64,000 nt of DNA. Origin: Diphasiastrum complanatum. Taxonomy: Eukaryota; Streptophyta; Lycopodiopsida; Lycopodiales; Lycopodiaceae. The notes beneath the pieces were generated by a model. That model was given only the letters and a program-made list of their open reading frames with translations, was not told the DNA's origin and searched no databases. The DNA is taken from the NCBI GenBank assembly GCA_029204225.1, contig CM055100.1, positions 10,392,501-10,456,500 of the forward strand, given 5' to 3'. Below are positions 54,170 to 64,000 of this stretch, one piece after another; the stretch's first letter is position 1, and each line of letters begins with the position of its first letter. Position numbers and translations under genes: made by a program.

Positions 54170-55690
54170 TTGTTCAAAAAGGGCCGTGGGCCATAATAGT
54201 GGAGCATGTTCTGGAGGAAGAAATTGGTGTCTTTCATCGCTAATATCCTTTGTGACATTCTCCCGCATGATTTTGCGTAACGTTCTTAAAACATTGTGCA
54301 AATAGACTCACATCCACCATCATGCTCCTCAAGATAGAGAGAACATCATGTCTAAGCTCGAGGTTTAGAGATAATCTCTGATCCACCTGCAAATCATCAC
54401 CATCCATGAAGTAAATCTGCGAAAAGGAAGGCCTATCTGATGGCAACAAACCACCAATGTGATGGTACAACCGCCCAGACACTCGAAACGTGTATGTGCC
54501 GCCTACGGAGTTGGAGATGGATCTATCCAGATTCACCCCAAGAGATGCGAATGCCAATGAGTTATTGTAACCCCGAATGTTCTTCCTAAAATGAGCTCCT
54601 GAGTCATCGGAGGACGTGTACAAACGAAATAGCTCAGAAGGCGGCGATGGCATCAAAGGCAAATGCACCTTGTCTTTCATGCCACAGAAACGACTATTCC
54701 TTTTTGCTTTCCATCGCAAGGCCGAACAACAACCACATGCAAACTTCATCCATCCCAAATCATGATGGGATGGAGTCAGGATCGATCTGCCCACCTCAAA
54801 TAACCTGCCAACCCTATCTAGAGCTCTCCTCTTCGCCTGAAATCTATGCCCCCATCGTCTAGCTCTAGCTAATCTAGACTCTACCTCTGGAGTCCTATAT
54901 GACGGGTGACTACGCACCTCCTTAGGTGTAACACATAGTGCTGGACGACCCCTATCTAAAAATCTCCTCTTCGCGCCATATCTACACCTCAACCTTCTAG
55001 TCCTAGCTGATCTAGACTCGGCCTCAGGTGTCCTATACGATGGGTGGTTACGCACCTCCTCGGGTGTATTCGACTCTACAAAATTTGACTCTGCACCTAA
55101 AGACATCAACGCAATTGCCTCTCTTGACTCTCCTCCTCTCATAGGTGAGCAGACCTGTGTGATCGACCCTACTCCCAAACTGCTCGATGTAACATCCTCC
55201 ACAAACTCTAACCCTCTCACAGGCAAACCAACATCTACACCAAGAGGAGTGTCATCGTCAACACTCACAACGGTGGCTGAACCAAGTACATCCCTATGAA
55301 CACCCTGCTAAAGCTGCTCCAACTCGCGAGGGAGAAGCCTCATCTTCGCTCTTCTCCTCTGCTCTACTCTTTCTCTATGACCTAGACTCCAACTTTGGCA
55401 TTCTATACATGGCATTGCAATGCACATGCTCTGGCGTGACAACCCCCCCTGAACTACCCACGCCATCGACACCAACAATCAACATGTGCTCGATGCTTTG
55501 CAAGTTTGAGACCAAACTTGCAGTCGAACATGTCACCTCCTCAACGACACGAACTACAAGTGCAAGCGACAATGCCCTACGCACTGCTTGTCGCTTCCTA
55601 TTCAACCTCCTCCTTCTTGCAGACTGGCTCTCACCCTCCGGAGTAATGTATGAAGGGTTGCTTCGCACACACTCGGGAGTGTCCATGTCA
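54170..55690 (-). pseudogene. Helitron replicase/helicase, N-terminal part
   Basis: The minus-strand frame 55268-54240 contains FCGMKDKVHLPLMPSPPSEL, HFRKNIRGYNNSLAFASLGV, TYTFRVSGRLYHHIGGLLPS and SLNLELRHDVLSILRSMM, the conserved region between the zinc-finger part and the Rep domain of plant Helitron proteins. A one-base shift near 54280 restores LRKIMRENVTKDISDERHQF, after which similarity stops. Upstream frames (55686-55375) carry further copies of a basic repeat. The HUH Rep and SF1 helicase domains are absent, and no CTRR 3' end with hairpin was located, so this is a truncated copy. Confidence 0.8.
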
Positions 55691-56365
55691 TGGAATCACT
55701 CCCTCAAATGCAAAACACCTACAAAAATTGGAACAAAAAACCATCAGGTTTTATATCAAACATGGGAAACATTCAAATACATAGAAAAATGAACTTAAGT
55801 AGGCTTTAAACTTGTATTAAGAGAGTGAGAGAGAGATTAATGGTTTAGGATTTAGGACTTAAATATCTTCTATGTATGAATTCTGATTTTGATGTTACAA
55901 ACAATAGTGAAAGTATTCTATAATGACAGGCCTAACTCACCTATTTTGGGTCCAAAATCAATGTTTCAAAGTATATACAACCACATAAATTTTGGCTAGC
56001 TCACTTAGAATCGAGTAATTAGGCTTTTTGTATCAATTCAATCTGAGAAAAGATAATAGGCCTATATGCCTCAGTATGGGTCACATTAGAATAATACTTT
56101 AGACTAATCATGCATATAGTCAATTCAAAGAACTAAAAAAATAGAGCAATATTGCTTTCTACATCACTTGAATCAGAGCTCATACTTAGAAAATATTTAA
56201 CTTGAAAGAAAGCTAAGAAATTCCGTAAAAGCCGTAAAACTTCATCTATCGGAATAGGATCTTTAAAAACCTCAGTCAAATTGAGATTACATATTGTCAT
56301 GCATATACTTGTGGAGTCAACTCAAAGAGTAAAAAAATATTGCAGCTATGACTTTTTGAATTGAG
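55691..56365. other. No gene recognised
   Basis: Contains a weak tandem similarity (about 56105-56190 and 56300-56390), the second copy of which runs into the inverted-repeat arm. Confidence 0.4.
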
Positions 56366-57889
56366 GTCATTATTTTAACAATTACTTACAAAAACCCTCC
56401 ACATAACACGGTCATGACAGTGTGATGAGCATAGACACCCTAAACCCTAAATCAGTGAATCAATGAATCGATTCATTAGAACTCAGTCAACCATCAATAC
56501 GTACATATTATCAGGGATCTGTAGCCTCCTTCAATGAATAATTTTTTTTTACATAACTCACTATCAAGCCTCCCATCCCAAGATTAGATTTTTGACACCC
56601 ATATTTAAAAAAACAATTGTGTTCCAGGGTCACGTTCCGGGACCGGGGCGTGTTCCGGAATGTGCATGACAACTATGATTATAGTTATAATATATAGTTA
56701 TGTACTAATGTATGTATCATAGATGCACAGTTTAGAGATTACCCCAAAAAAATCATTTTTTGAGTTTTTTAATTTTGTTTTTGGCTTCATAATGTTTTAA
56801 TGTCTCCAAGAGTTAGTACTCAATTTTAGAATAAAAAAATCGTTTCTAATGTTTAAATATGTTTCAATGGCTTTATTATGACAACTATGATTATAGCTAT
56901 AATATATAGTTATGTACTAATGTATGTATCATAGATGCATGGTTTAGAGATTACCCCAAAAAAATCATTTTTTGGGTTTTTTAATTTTGTTTTTGGCTTC
57001 ATAATGTTTAAATGGCTCCAAGAGTTAGTACTAAATTTTAGGGTAAAAAAATCGTTTCTAATGTTAAAATATTTTTCAATGGCTTTATTTCATCTTTAGA
57101 TATATTATAAAAAAATGTTCTGGAACGTATATGTAGCAAAATGTCCCACTACATCCTTGGTATCAATTACGTAGTATCCCCTCACAAATAGTCTACTTAT
57201 TACCTTTCCCATATATAAAAGATTGATTTTTATTATGTTACACTACTTAAGTCGCTGGCTTATTTGTTTTATCAATCAAGTACATTGTGAGTACACTTTC
57301 TAAGTACACTTTATAATATTTTTTAGAACATTGTCGTTATGTTTTATCAATCAAGTACATTGTGAGTACACTTTAATAAAATACTTTTTAGAACATTGTC
57401 ATTATGAGAATGAAGCTGCCATCAAATGATCTATTATTCGACTCATATCTTAAGCTAGCCAACGGATTATCTCCAGGTTTACGGTGCTATTGGACACGTG
57501 AATTGTGCTGTTCGTTCTTGCCACTGGATGTGTTTCCACACAGTCAACATTCTATAGTCGATTTATGAACTCGCAGCTTTAACCTTTTGCTTGCAGATAC
57601 AGAAATTCAACACTAATTAGCCTACTTAGAAGAAAACCATCCATGAAATTTAACATCATGTACAGATCCTCTGCATGGATCGAATACATTGAATTCCTAT
57701 CAAGCACTAACACATCTCAGACCATGCATCTGATGAGGTTGCCTTCTACAGTTGATATATGATATAAGGGAGGGGCTGTATCAAATTATAACCTTCTATA
57801 CTTTCCATATCTACAAACTGTAGCCAGCTATCATGCAATTGCTATTGCACTTTTTCTGATGGAAGCATATTCGCTTAGTGTTCAACATC
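56366..57889. repeat. Large inverted repeat, left arm (about 1.5 kb)
   Basis: Starts GTCATTATTTTAACAATTAC and pairs with the complement of the right arm through to GTTCAACATC. It contains an internal tandem duplication of about 210 bp (from about 56667 and 56879), of which the right arm lacks about 240 bp. Confidence 0.9.
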
Positions 57890-58188
57890 TAGAAGAGCCT
57901 GATTGTCATTATCATAGTGTCCTTTACTGGCAATTGAAGCATCCGGTTTAGGTGCACCAGTCCTTGTAGCCTCTTGTTGTTCCACAGCTTTAGAATCAAA
58001 GTACTGTAACCAAGCTGTTGCATCTTGTCAAATGTTGCAAAACAAATTGTCATTCAGCCATACCTATGAAAGTTAGATAGAAGTATTAAATTGTTGCTTA
58101 AAAATGAAGGAAAAGTAAAATATGATGACCTATGTGCGAAGATCATATGGCCCAAGTTTTGCTTGCAAGATTTGCAAGGTTGTCTGCT
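57890..58188 (-). other. Loop of the inverted repeat
   Basis: 299 bp of unpaired sequence carrying captured exon pieces of a REC/CLU-type gene. Confidence 0.85.
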
Positions 58189-58219
58189 GATGCTGAACGC
58201 TAAGCGAGTATGCTTCCAT
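57917..58219 (-). pseudogene. Captured exon pieces of a plant REC/CLU (clustered-mitochondria-like) TPR protein
   Basis: Exon A (58219-58130): [19 protein letters not shown] and [10 protein letters not shown], then TAG where family members have Gln (CAG), then GTCATC as donor. After about 105 bp, exon B (about 58023-57917): [18 protein letters not shown] and [14 protein letters not shown]. These match the C-terminal TPR end of plant REC1/TSS-type proteins (typically LSVQHEQTTL, KLGPDDLRTQ, AWLEYFESKALEQQEA). The first 31 bases of exon A lie in the right arm and recur inverted in the left arm. No other exons of the gene are nearby, so this is a fragment. Confidence 0.8.
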
Positions 58220-59467
58220 AAAAAAAAGTGCAATAGCAATTGCATGATAGCTAGCTACAGTTTGTAGATATGGAAAGTATAGAAGGTTATAATTTGATAC
58301 AACCCCTCCCTTATATCATATATCAATTGTAGAAGGCAACCTCATCAGATGCATGGTCTGAGATGTGTTAGTGCTTGATAGGAATTCAATGTATTCGATC
58401 CATGCAGAGGATTTGTACATGATGTTAAATTTCATGGATGGTTTTCTTCTAAGTAGGCTAATCAGTGTTGAATTTCTGTATCTACAAGCAGAAGGTTAAA
58501 GCTGCGAGTTCATAAATCGACTATAGAATATTGACTGGGTGGACACACATCCAGTGGCAAGAATGAGCAACACAATTCACATGTCCAATAGCACCATAAA
58601 CTGGAGATAGTCCCCTGGCTAGCTTAAGATATGAGTCAAATAATAGATCATTTGATGGCAGCTTCATTCTCATAACAACAATGTTCTAAAAAGTATTATA
58701 TTAGAGTGTACTCAGCGTGTACTTGATTGATAAAACATAATGACAATGTTCTAAAAAATGTTATAAAGTGTACTCACAATGTACTTGATTGATAAAACAA
58801 ATAAGCCAGCGACTTAAGTAGTGTAACATAATAAAGATCAATCTTTTATATATGGGAAAGGTAATAAGTAGCCTATTTGTGAGGGGATACTACGTAATTA
58901 ATACCATGGATGTAGTGGGACGTTTTGCTACATATACGTTCCAGAACATTTTTTTATAATATATCTAAAGATGAAATAAAGCCATTGAAAAATATTTTAA
59001 CATTAGAAATGATTTTTTTACCCTAAAATTTAGTACTAACTCTTGGAGCCATTTAAACATTATGAAGCCAAAAACAAAATTAAAAAACCCAAAAAATGAT
59101 TTTTTGGGGTAATCTCTAAACCATGCATCTATGATACATACATTAGTACATAACTATATATTATAGCTATAATCATAGTTGTCATAATAAAGCCATTGAA
59201 AAATATTTAAACATTAGAAATTTTTTTTTTATTCTAAAATTGAGTACTAACTCTTGGATGGGGGGCTTGATAGTGATTTATGTAAAAAAAATTATTTACT
59301 GCGGGAGGCTACAGATCCCTGATAATATGTACGTATTGATGGTTGACTGAGTTCTAATGAATCAATTCATTGATTCACTGATTTAGGGTTTAGGGTGTCT
59401 ATGCTCATCACACTGTCATGACCGTGTTATGTGGAGGGTTTTTGTAAGTAATTGTTAAAATAATGAC
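58189..59467. repeat. Large inverted repeat, right arm (about 1.3 kb)
   Basis: The reverse complement of 56366-57889 with few substitutions and a deletion of about 240 bp relative to the left arm (between CTCTTGG and ATGGGGGGC, about 59257). It ends TTAAAATAATGAC exactly where a copia gag fragment begins. Confidence 0.9.
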
Positions 59468-60450
59468 GACGCAACAATCGCTAGATGGAAGCTGAAGGAT
59501 GGAAGGGCTTTCGCGCTGATCATCATCAACATTACAAATACCCAGATCGGCCATGTATCCGAGGCCCAGACATCGAAAGAAGTCTGGGACATCTTGAGCA
59601 CACTATACGAAGTGCGAGATATAGCTTCCAAGCTACATCTCTGAAAGAAATTTTACTTCCTCAAAATGACAAATGGTGATTCCCTACAGAATCACATCAA
59701 TCAATTCAAGAACTTGCTAAAACAAATGGCCATTGTTAGATCTGTCATAGACGATCAAGACGCAGTGATGCAACTGCTTACAAGCCTGCCAACCTCATAC
59801 GACAGCTGGGTGATGATCATCATGACACATCCAGAACTGACTCTTGCGAGAGTCATTACTATGTTGTTGCAAGAAGACACGCGGAGAATCTCAAGTTCTT
59901 CAGCTGATTCTCACGCTTTATACACCAACAAGAGCACGACTAAGCAGAAGAAGAAGAAAGGCCCGAAGCAATTAAAGCCATACCAGAAACTAGCACAACA
60001 CAAAGAACAGTCAAATTCGTAGGCGAAGAAGAAGCTGTTCTGCAGATACTGCAAGCAAAACAACCACGAAATTCAAGACTGTCAGATACTGCAAGCAAAG
60101 AACAACAACAAGGGGCAGTCGAATCAAGTGGCAAATGTAGCTACAGAAGCTCCACAACCTATTCAAGAAGCAGATCATGATGCCTTCATGACCAGCCATC
60201 AAGGAGCATCCAGCGACAGTTCTTGGTTCCTGGATTTCAGAGCCACTCAGCAGATGACCAGTCTCATTGGCTGTTTTGAGTCCTATACACCTTACAGTAC
60301 CAATAAATATGTTCACCTTGGCGACAATAGCACACAATCTATCAAAGGTGAAGGTACTGTAAGATTAAGCTTTGCAAATAATCAATTTAGGCTACTTTCT
60401 AAAGTCTTGTATGTACCAAGTTTATCTACGAATCTACTCTCTGTAAGCAA
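59468..60450 (+). pseudogene. Copia gag-protease fragment fused to an LTR
   Basis: Begins inside gag (ATIARWKLKDG region) and continues with one break to NGDSLQNHINQFKNLLKQM, LLTSLPTSYDSWVMIIM, the zinc knuckle CRYCKQNNHEIQDC and the protease region SSWFLDFRATQQMTS, where the usual DxGA is changed to DFRA. It stops at LLSVS, where the sequence jumps to an LTR start. The gag 5' end is cut by the inverted repeat. Confidence 0.85.
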
Positions 60451-61491
60451 TGTTGGATTTATTTCCTCTAGCACCTAAATCCCATTTTTTTAATCTGCCT
60501 CCATTCATGCTGCATATTTACTCGCGTTGTCGCGCAGTCTGCATATTCACATGTAAATTCTCACAGGCGATGAAAAGACAAAAAGCAAAGGTTGACGTCA
60601 CACCCTCTTCACGCTCATGCAACTGCGCTAACAAACTGGATGATGACTGCAGCCACCCACGATCTCCTACGGACAGCACATCCACCCTGTATTTTCTTCA
60701 TCTGCACACCTGTAACATTATGTATATATATTGAACACCATTTGCGTATTCATTAACGAAGATCAACATAGTGGAGAAGTTAGTAAGCGAGAGAGAACGA
60801 AAAAGAGAAGCTTATCAAAGATAGACAAAAGTAGATGCTCTATGCATTGATTCTTTAATTTGTCAGCAATAAGGTTTCATTCCTTTACAGTTTGAATAAG
60901 TTTCATAGGACACGCAGTTTTGTCTGCTACTGTCTTGTGCTCTACCACATTATTGACATGTATACTTGATATACTTAATCTGATACAGTTCTTTGTTCTG
61001 CGTTCAGATTTGTGTTAATATTGCTATGCTTATTATTCATTCTATCTGATCTTTCTAGTTGCTCTTTTTGGTAATAGACGACTAACATTTAGTCTCATCT
61101 TTTGCGAATCTTTCGCAACTAGTTATCAGTCGAGCACAGTCTAGCTCTTTGCGAATCATTTGCGACAATAATTTGTCTTGCTATTCGCGACAAATTATTC
61201 TTCTGGCACTTCGTTTAGTAATGTTTGGCTACGTAATCAAGAACGACCGTGATTTCCATCGCTAACGTTCTGTTGGTTCTGATAGGCGTAGTCATGCTTA
61301 TGGAGAGAGTCGCATAGCTCATTCCGTTGTGCACGAACAATTTCTATTCGAGTTCGTTTCTCATTCGAGTTCATTTCTCGTTCGTGTTTCGTTTCTCGTT
61401 CGTGTTCGTCTTACCCCTCTGAGCTAATTTTTTGTTTCTAAAATACGACACCTTCCTCAACTCTCGTTCAACTCTCCCTCTCTCTCCAACA
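60451..61491 (+). repeat. Copia LTR, 1041 bp
   Basis: Runs from TGTTGGATTTATTTCC to CTCTCCAACA and is followed by a PBS. It acts as 5' LTR of the element on the right and as 3' end of the fragment on the left. It has ACTCGCGTTGTCGCGCAG and CATTATGTATATATATTG blocks shared with the LTR at 32.7-33.3 kb. Confidence 0.85.
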
Positions 61492-61506
61492 TGGTATTAG
61501 AGCCAG
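61492..61506 (+). other. Primer-binding site (initiator tRNA-Met)
   Basis: TGGTATTAGAGCCAGG directly follows the LTR, a near-canonical copia PBS. Confidence 0.85.
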
Positions 61507-61646
61507 GTTCATAGCTTGATAAGCTTCCACAGTACAAGACTCTACTAGCCGATAGAGAAATTGTTTTTTTGTTCTGTATTTCAGCATCAGATTTTCATAC
61601 TTAAGTCACTGATAGGTTCTCCTATCACTTAGACTAATTCCTCCAC

Positions 61647-62670
61647 ATGGATTCCCAAGGGAAAGCCAGTCCTATCATGGACAAGCTTGATGGAGCCAAT
61701 TACCATCTGTGGAAATTTAAGATGAAAACTGTACTAATGGCTAAAGAATTGTATGATGTTGTTACAAGTGCAGAAGGAAAACCCGAAGCAGACAACACAA
61801 CAATCGCCAGATGGAAGCTGAAGGATGGAAAGGCTTTCACGCTGATCGTCCTCAACATCACGGATGAAGTGCGAGATATTGCTTCCAAGCTACATCTTGA
61901 GCACACTATATGAGGTGCAAGATATAGCTTCCAAGCTACATCTTAGGAAGAAATTCTACTCCCTCAAGATGATGAATGGTGATTCTCTACAGAATCACAT
62001 TAATCAATTCAAGAACCTGCTAAGACAAATGGCCGATGTTGGATCTGTCATTGACGATCAAGACGCAGTGATGCAACTGCTTACAAGCTTGCCAAGCTTT
62101 TACGACAGCTAGGTGATGATCATCACGACTCATCCAGAATTGACTCTTTCGAGAGTTATTACTATGTTGTTGTAGGAAGACACACGGAGGAACAAAGCCT
62201 CAAGTTCCTCAGCTGATTCTCACTCCTTGTACACCAACAAGAGCATGACAAAGCAGAAAAAGAAGAAGAAAGACCCAAAGCAATCAAAGCCAGACCAGAA
62301 ACCAGCTCAGCACAAAGAACAGTCGAATCCACAGACAAAGAAGAAGTTGTTCTGCAGATACTGCAAACAAAACAACCACGAAATACAAGACTGCCGAATA
62401 CTTCAAGCGAAGAACAACAACAAGGGGCAGTCAAATCAAGTGGAAAATGCAGCTACAAAAGCTCCAGAGCCTATTCAAGAAGCGGATCATGATGCCTTCA
62501 TGACCAGCCATCAAGGAGCATCTGGCGACAGTTCTTGGTTCCTGGATTTCGGAGCCACTCAGCATATGACTAGCCTCATTTCGAGTCCTATACACCTTAC
62601 AGTACCCAAGAATATGTCCAGCTTGGTGCCAATAGCACACATGCTATTAAAGGTGAAGGCACTATAAGAT
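61647..62670 (+). pseudogene. Copia gag and protease, with stops
   Basis: Starts MDSQGKASPIMDKLDGANYH and runs through ELYDVVTSAEGKPEADN. A deletion or frame change at about 61870-61915 is followed by NGDSLQNHINQFKNLLRQM, a stop replacing Trp in the DSWVM motif (62110), the zinc knuckle CRYCKQNNHEIQDC (62353-62394) and the protease motif WFLDFGATQHM, with DFGA in place of the more usual DSGA. Confidence 0.9.
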
Positions 62671-64000
62671 TAAACTTTGCCAATGATCAGTCTAAGCTAC
62701 TCTCTAAAGTCCTTCATGTACCAAATTTATCTACGAATCTGCTCTCTGTAAGCAGAATCATAAACCTAGGACACAGAGTAGAATTCGAATGTGATCAGTG
62801 TAAAGTAGTTGATAGTATAGGCAAGGTCCTAGCACTCGGAAAGAAGCATGAATACTTGTACAAATTGAGTCATTGCTTTTCTGCCTCCAGTCAGGCTCTC
62901 AGTACTTCAATTCATTCAAATAAAGGTTTACTTTGGCACTATAGACTTGGTCATTTAAATCATGTTGTACAATGAATGTCTAGACAATCTATTGTTCTTG
63001 ATCTCGACTATCCTCACGAAAGAGTCGAGTTACCTGTCTGTCAAGGCTTTTTAGTTGGTAAACAGACTAGGAAACCTTTTAAATCAAGCCATCAACATAT
63101 TTCTAGAGAATTGCTAGATGTTGTACATTCAGATATTTGTGGCCCGATGAAAAATCCTTCGCTAAAGGATGCCAAGTACTTTATAACCTTTATTGATGAA
63201 TTTTCCAGAAGGACCATGGTGTATTTTATAAAGAAGAAATCAGAAGCCTTTAACTACTTCAGAATCTTCAAGGAGCGTGTAGAGAAAGACTGGAAGGACG
63301 ATTAAGGCCCTCAGGTCAGACAAGGGTGGAGAATATATCTCTATCGAGTTTAAGGAGTACTGCCAAAGCCAAGGCATTGAGTAGCAATTCATCACTCCCT
63401 ACAGTCCTCAGTCTAATGGCTTAGCCAAGAGGAAGGACCGTACTATGGTTGAACCTGCCAAATGTATGCTATCGCATGCATCGTTGCCTAAGAGATTCTG
63501 GGCTGAAGTTGTCTCCACTGCAGCTTACGTCCAGAACAACTGTTCGACCAAGGCCCTCTCAGACAAGACACCCCAGGAGGTGTGGACAGGCTCTAAGCCT
63601 TCTTTAAAGAACCTAAGAGTGTTTGGGTGCATTGCCTACGCGTAGATCCCAAAAGACACGAGGAAGAAATTGGACTTCCAAGGTCTCAAGACCATTCTGA
63701 TCGGATATATTTCATCTGATAATACTTATAAGCCGTATGATCCTGATACCCAGCAAATTTTGTATAGCCTGGATATAGTCTTCATCGAGAATCAGTTCAT
63801 CGACCTCAAAGACAAGGATGTTGCTCAAGAAGAACCCTCGTCACCTGCCATTGACACAACAGTCTGAGCTTCTGGCTCAGGCGTGTCTATTGTCGATCCA
63901 CTTCGAGACAACGAATCAGACAAAGATCTTGCTGCTACTCAGCAACAAATCCCAAGAGCGGTTGTTCAGTCAAATCCTCCCAGAAGATCTAGCTGAGTGC
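62671..64000 (+). pseudogene. Copia protease end and integrase, continuing past the right edge
   Basis: Reads SKLLSKVLHVPNLSTNLLSV, GLLWHYRLGHLNHVVQ, stop, then ELPVCQGFLVGKQTRKPFKS, LDVVHSDICGPM and AKYFITFIDEFSRRT (first Asp region). A frameshift near 63300 leads to [13 protein letters not shown] (second Asp), a stop, and SPQSNGLAKRKDRT, where Lys replaces the catalytic Glu. Then FWAEVVSTAAYVQNNC and a stop at 63645. Reverse transcriptase would lie beyond the window. Confidence 0.9.

Noticed and set aside
54240-55268. Minus-strand 342-codon frame as a host gene
   Set aside because: The RGYNNSLAFASLGV and YTFRVSGRLYHHIG motifs identify it as a Helitron protein.
56436-56455. CCCTAAACCCTAAAT telomere-like repeat (also inverted at about 59385)
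   Set aside because: Only two units, repeated because it lies in the inverted-repeat arms; too short for a telomeric tract.

Overview
This is a gene-poor, transposon-rich piece of a land-plant nuclear genome. The evidence is a phosphatidylinositol-4-phosphate 5-kinase with the plant-specific MORN-repeat N-terminus, a tRNA-Val(AAC) gene, Ty1/copia elements primed by initiator tRNA-Met (TGGTATCAGAGC-type sites), long (CT)n arrays and kilobase introns packed with retroelements. The 8-kb introns suggest a large genome (fern, gymnosperm or similar), but the lineage cannot be fixed from the sequence.

Left third (about 1-18.3 kb): one gene on the minus strand, a MORN-type PIP5K. I could join five coding exons with consistent phase (17269-17161, 14574-13419, 12905-12738, 8881-8716, 487-377). 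The C-terminal end lies beyond the left edge, and a probable untranslated first exon and promoter lie near 17.8-18.3 kb. Its introns hold the first transposon cargo: a broken APE-type LINE (about 2331-7390) sitting between two halves of a (CT)n array, direct repeats that look like gypsy-type LTRs around it, a copia-like LTR at 9186-9605, another LTR-like block at 11.1-11.7 kb, and a 0.9-kb tandem duplication.

Middle (about 19-54 kb): a nest of eroded Ty1/copia elements on both strands (19.3-24.6, 32.7-34.9, 39.2-47.4 and 52.3 kb). They include deletion derivatives in which gag is joined to RNase H, or a zinc knuckle is joined directly to integrase. Between them lie one remorin-like exon (25.8 kb), two copies of a very short tRNA-derived SINE with target-site duplications (27.0 and 30.8 kb), a tRNA-Val gene at 30.4 kb followed by a tandem triplication, and a cluster of perfect short-loop hairpins at 29.3-29.5 kb. 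Long stretches (35.5-39.2, 47.4-52.0 kb) show no recognisable gene.

Right part (54-64 kb): a truncated Helitron protein on the minus strand. Next comes a large inverted repeat (arms 56366-57889 and 58189-59467) whose 0.3-kb loop carries two exon pieces of a plant REC/CLU-type TPR protein. The end is a tandem copia structure: a gag-protease fragment fused to an LTR (60451-61491), a primer-binding site, and a decaying gag-pol that runs off the right edge.

Apart from the PIP5K and possibly the tRNA, nothing here looks functional as it stands. Most open reading frames are transposon remains broken by stops and frameshifts, many of them C-to-T or G-to-A changes as expected from decay of methylated DNA.
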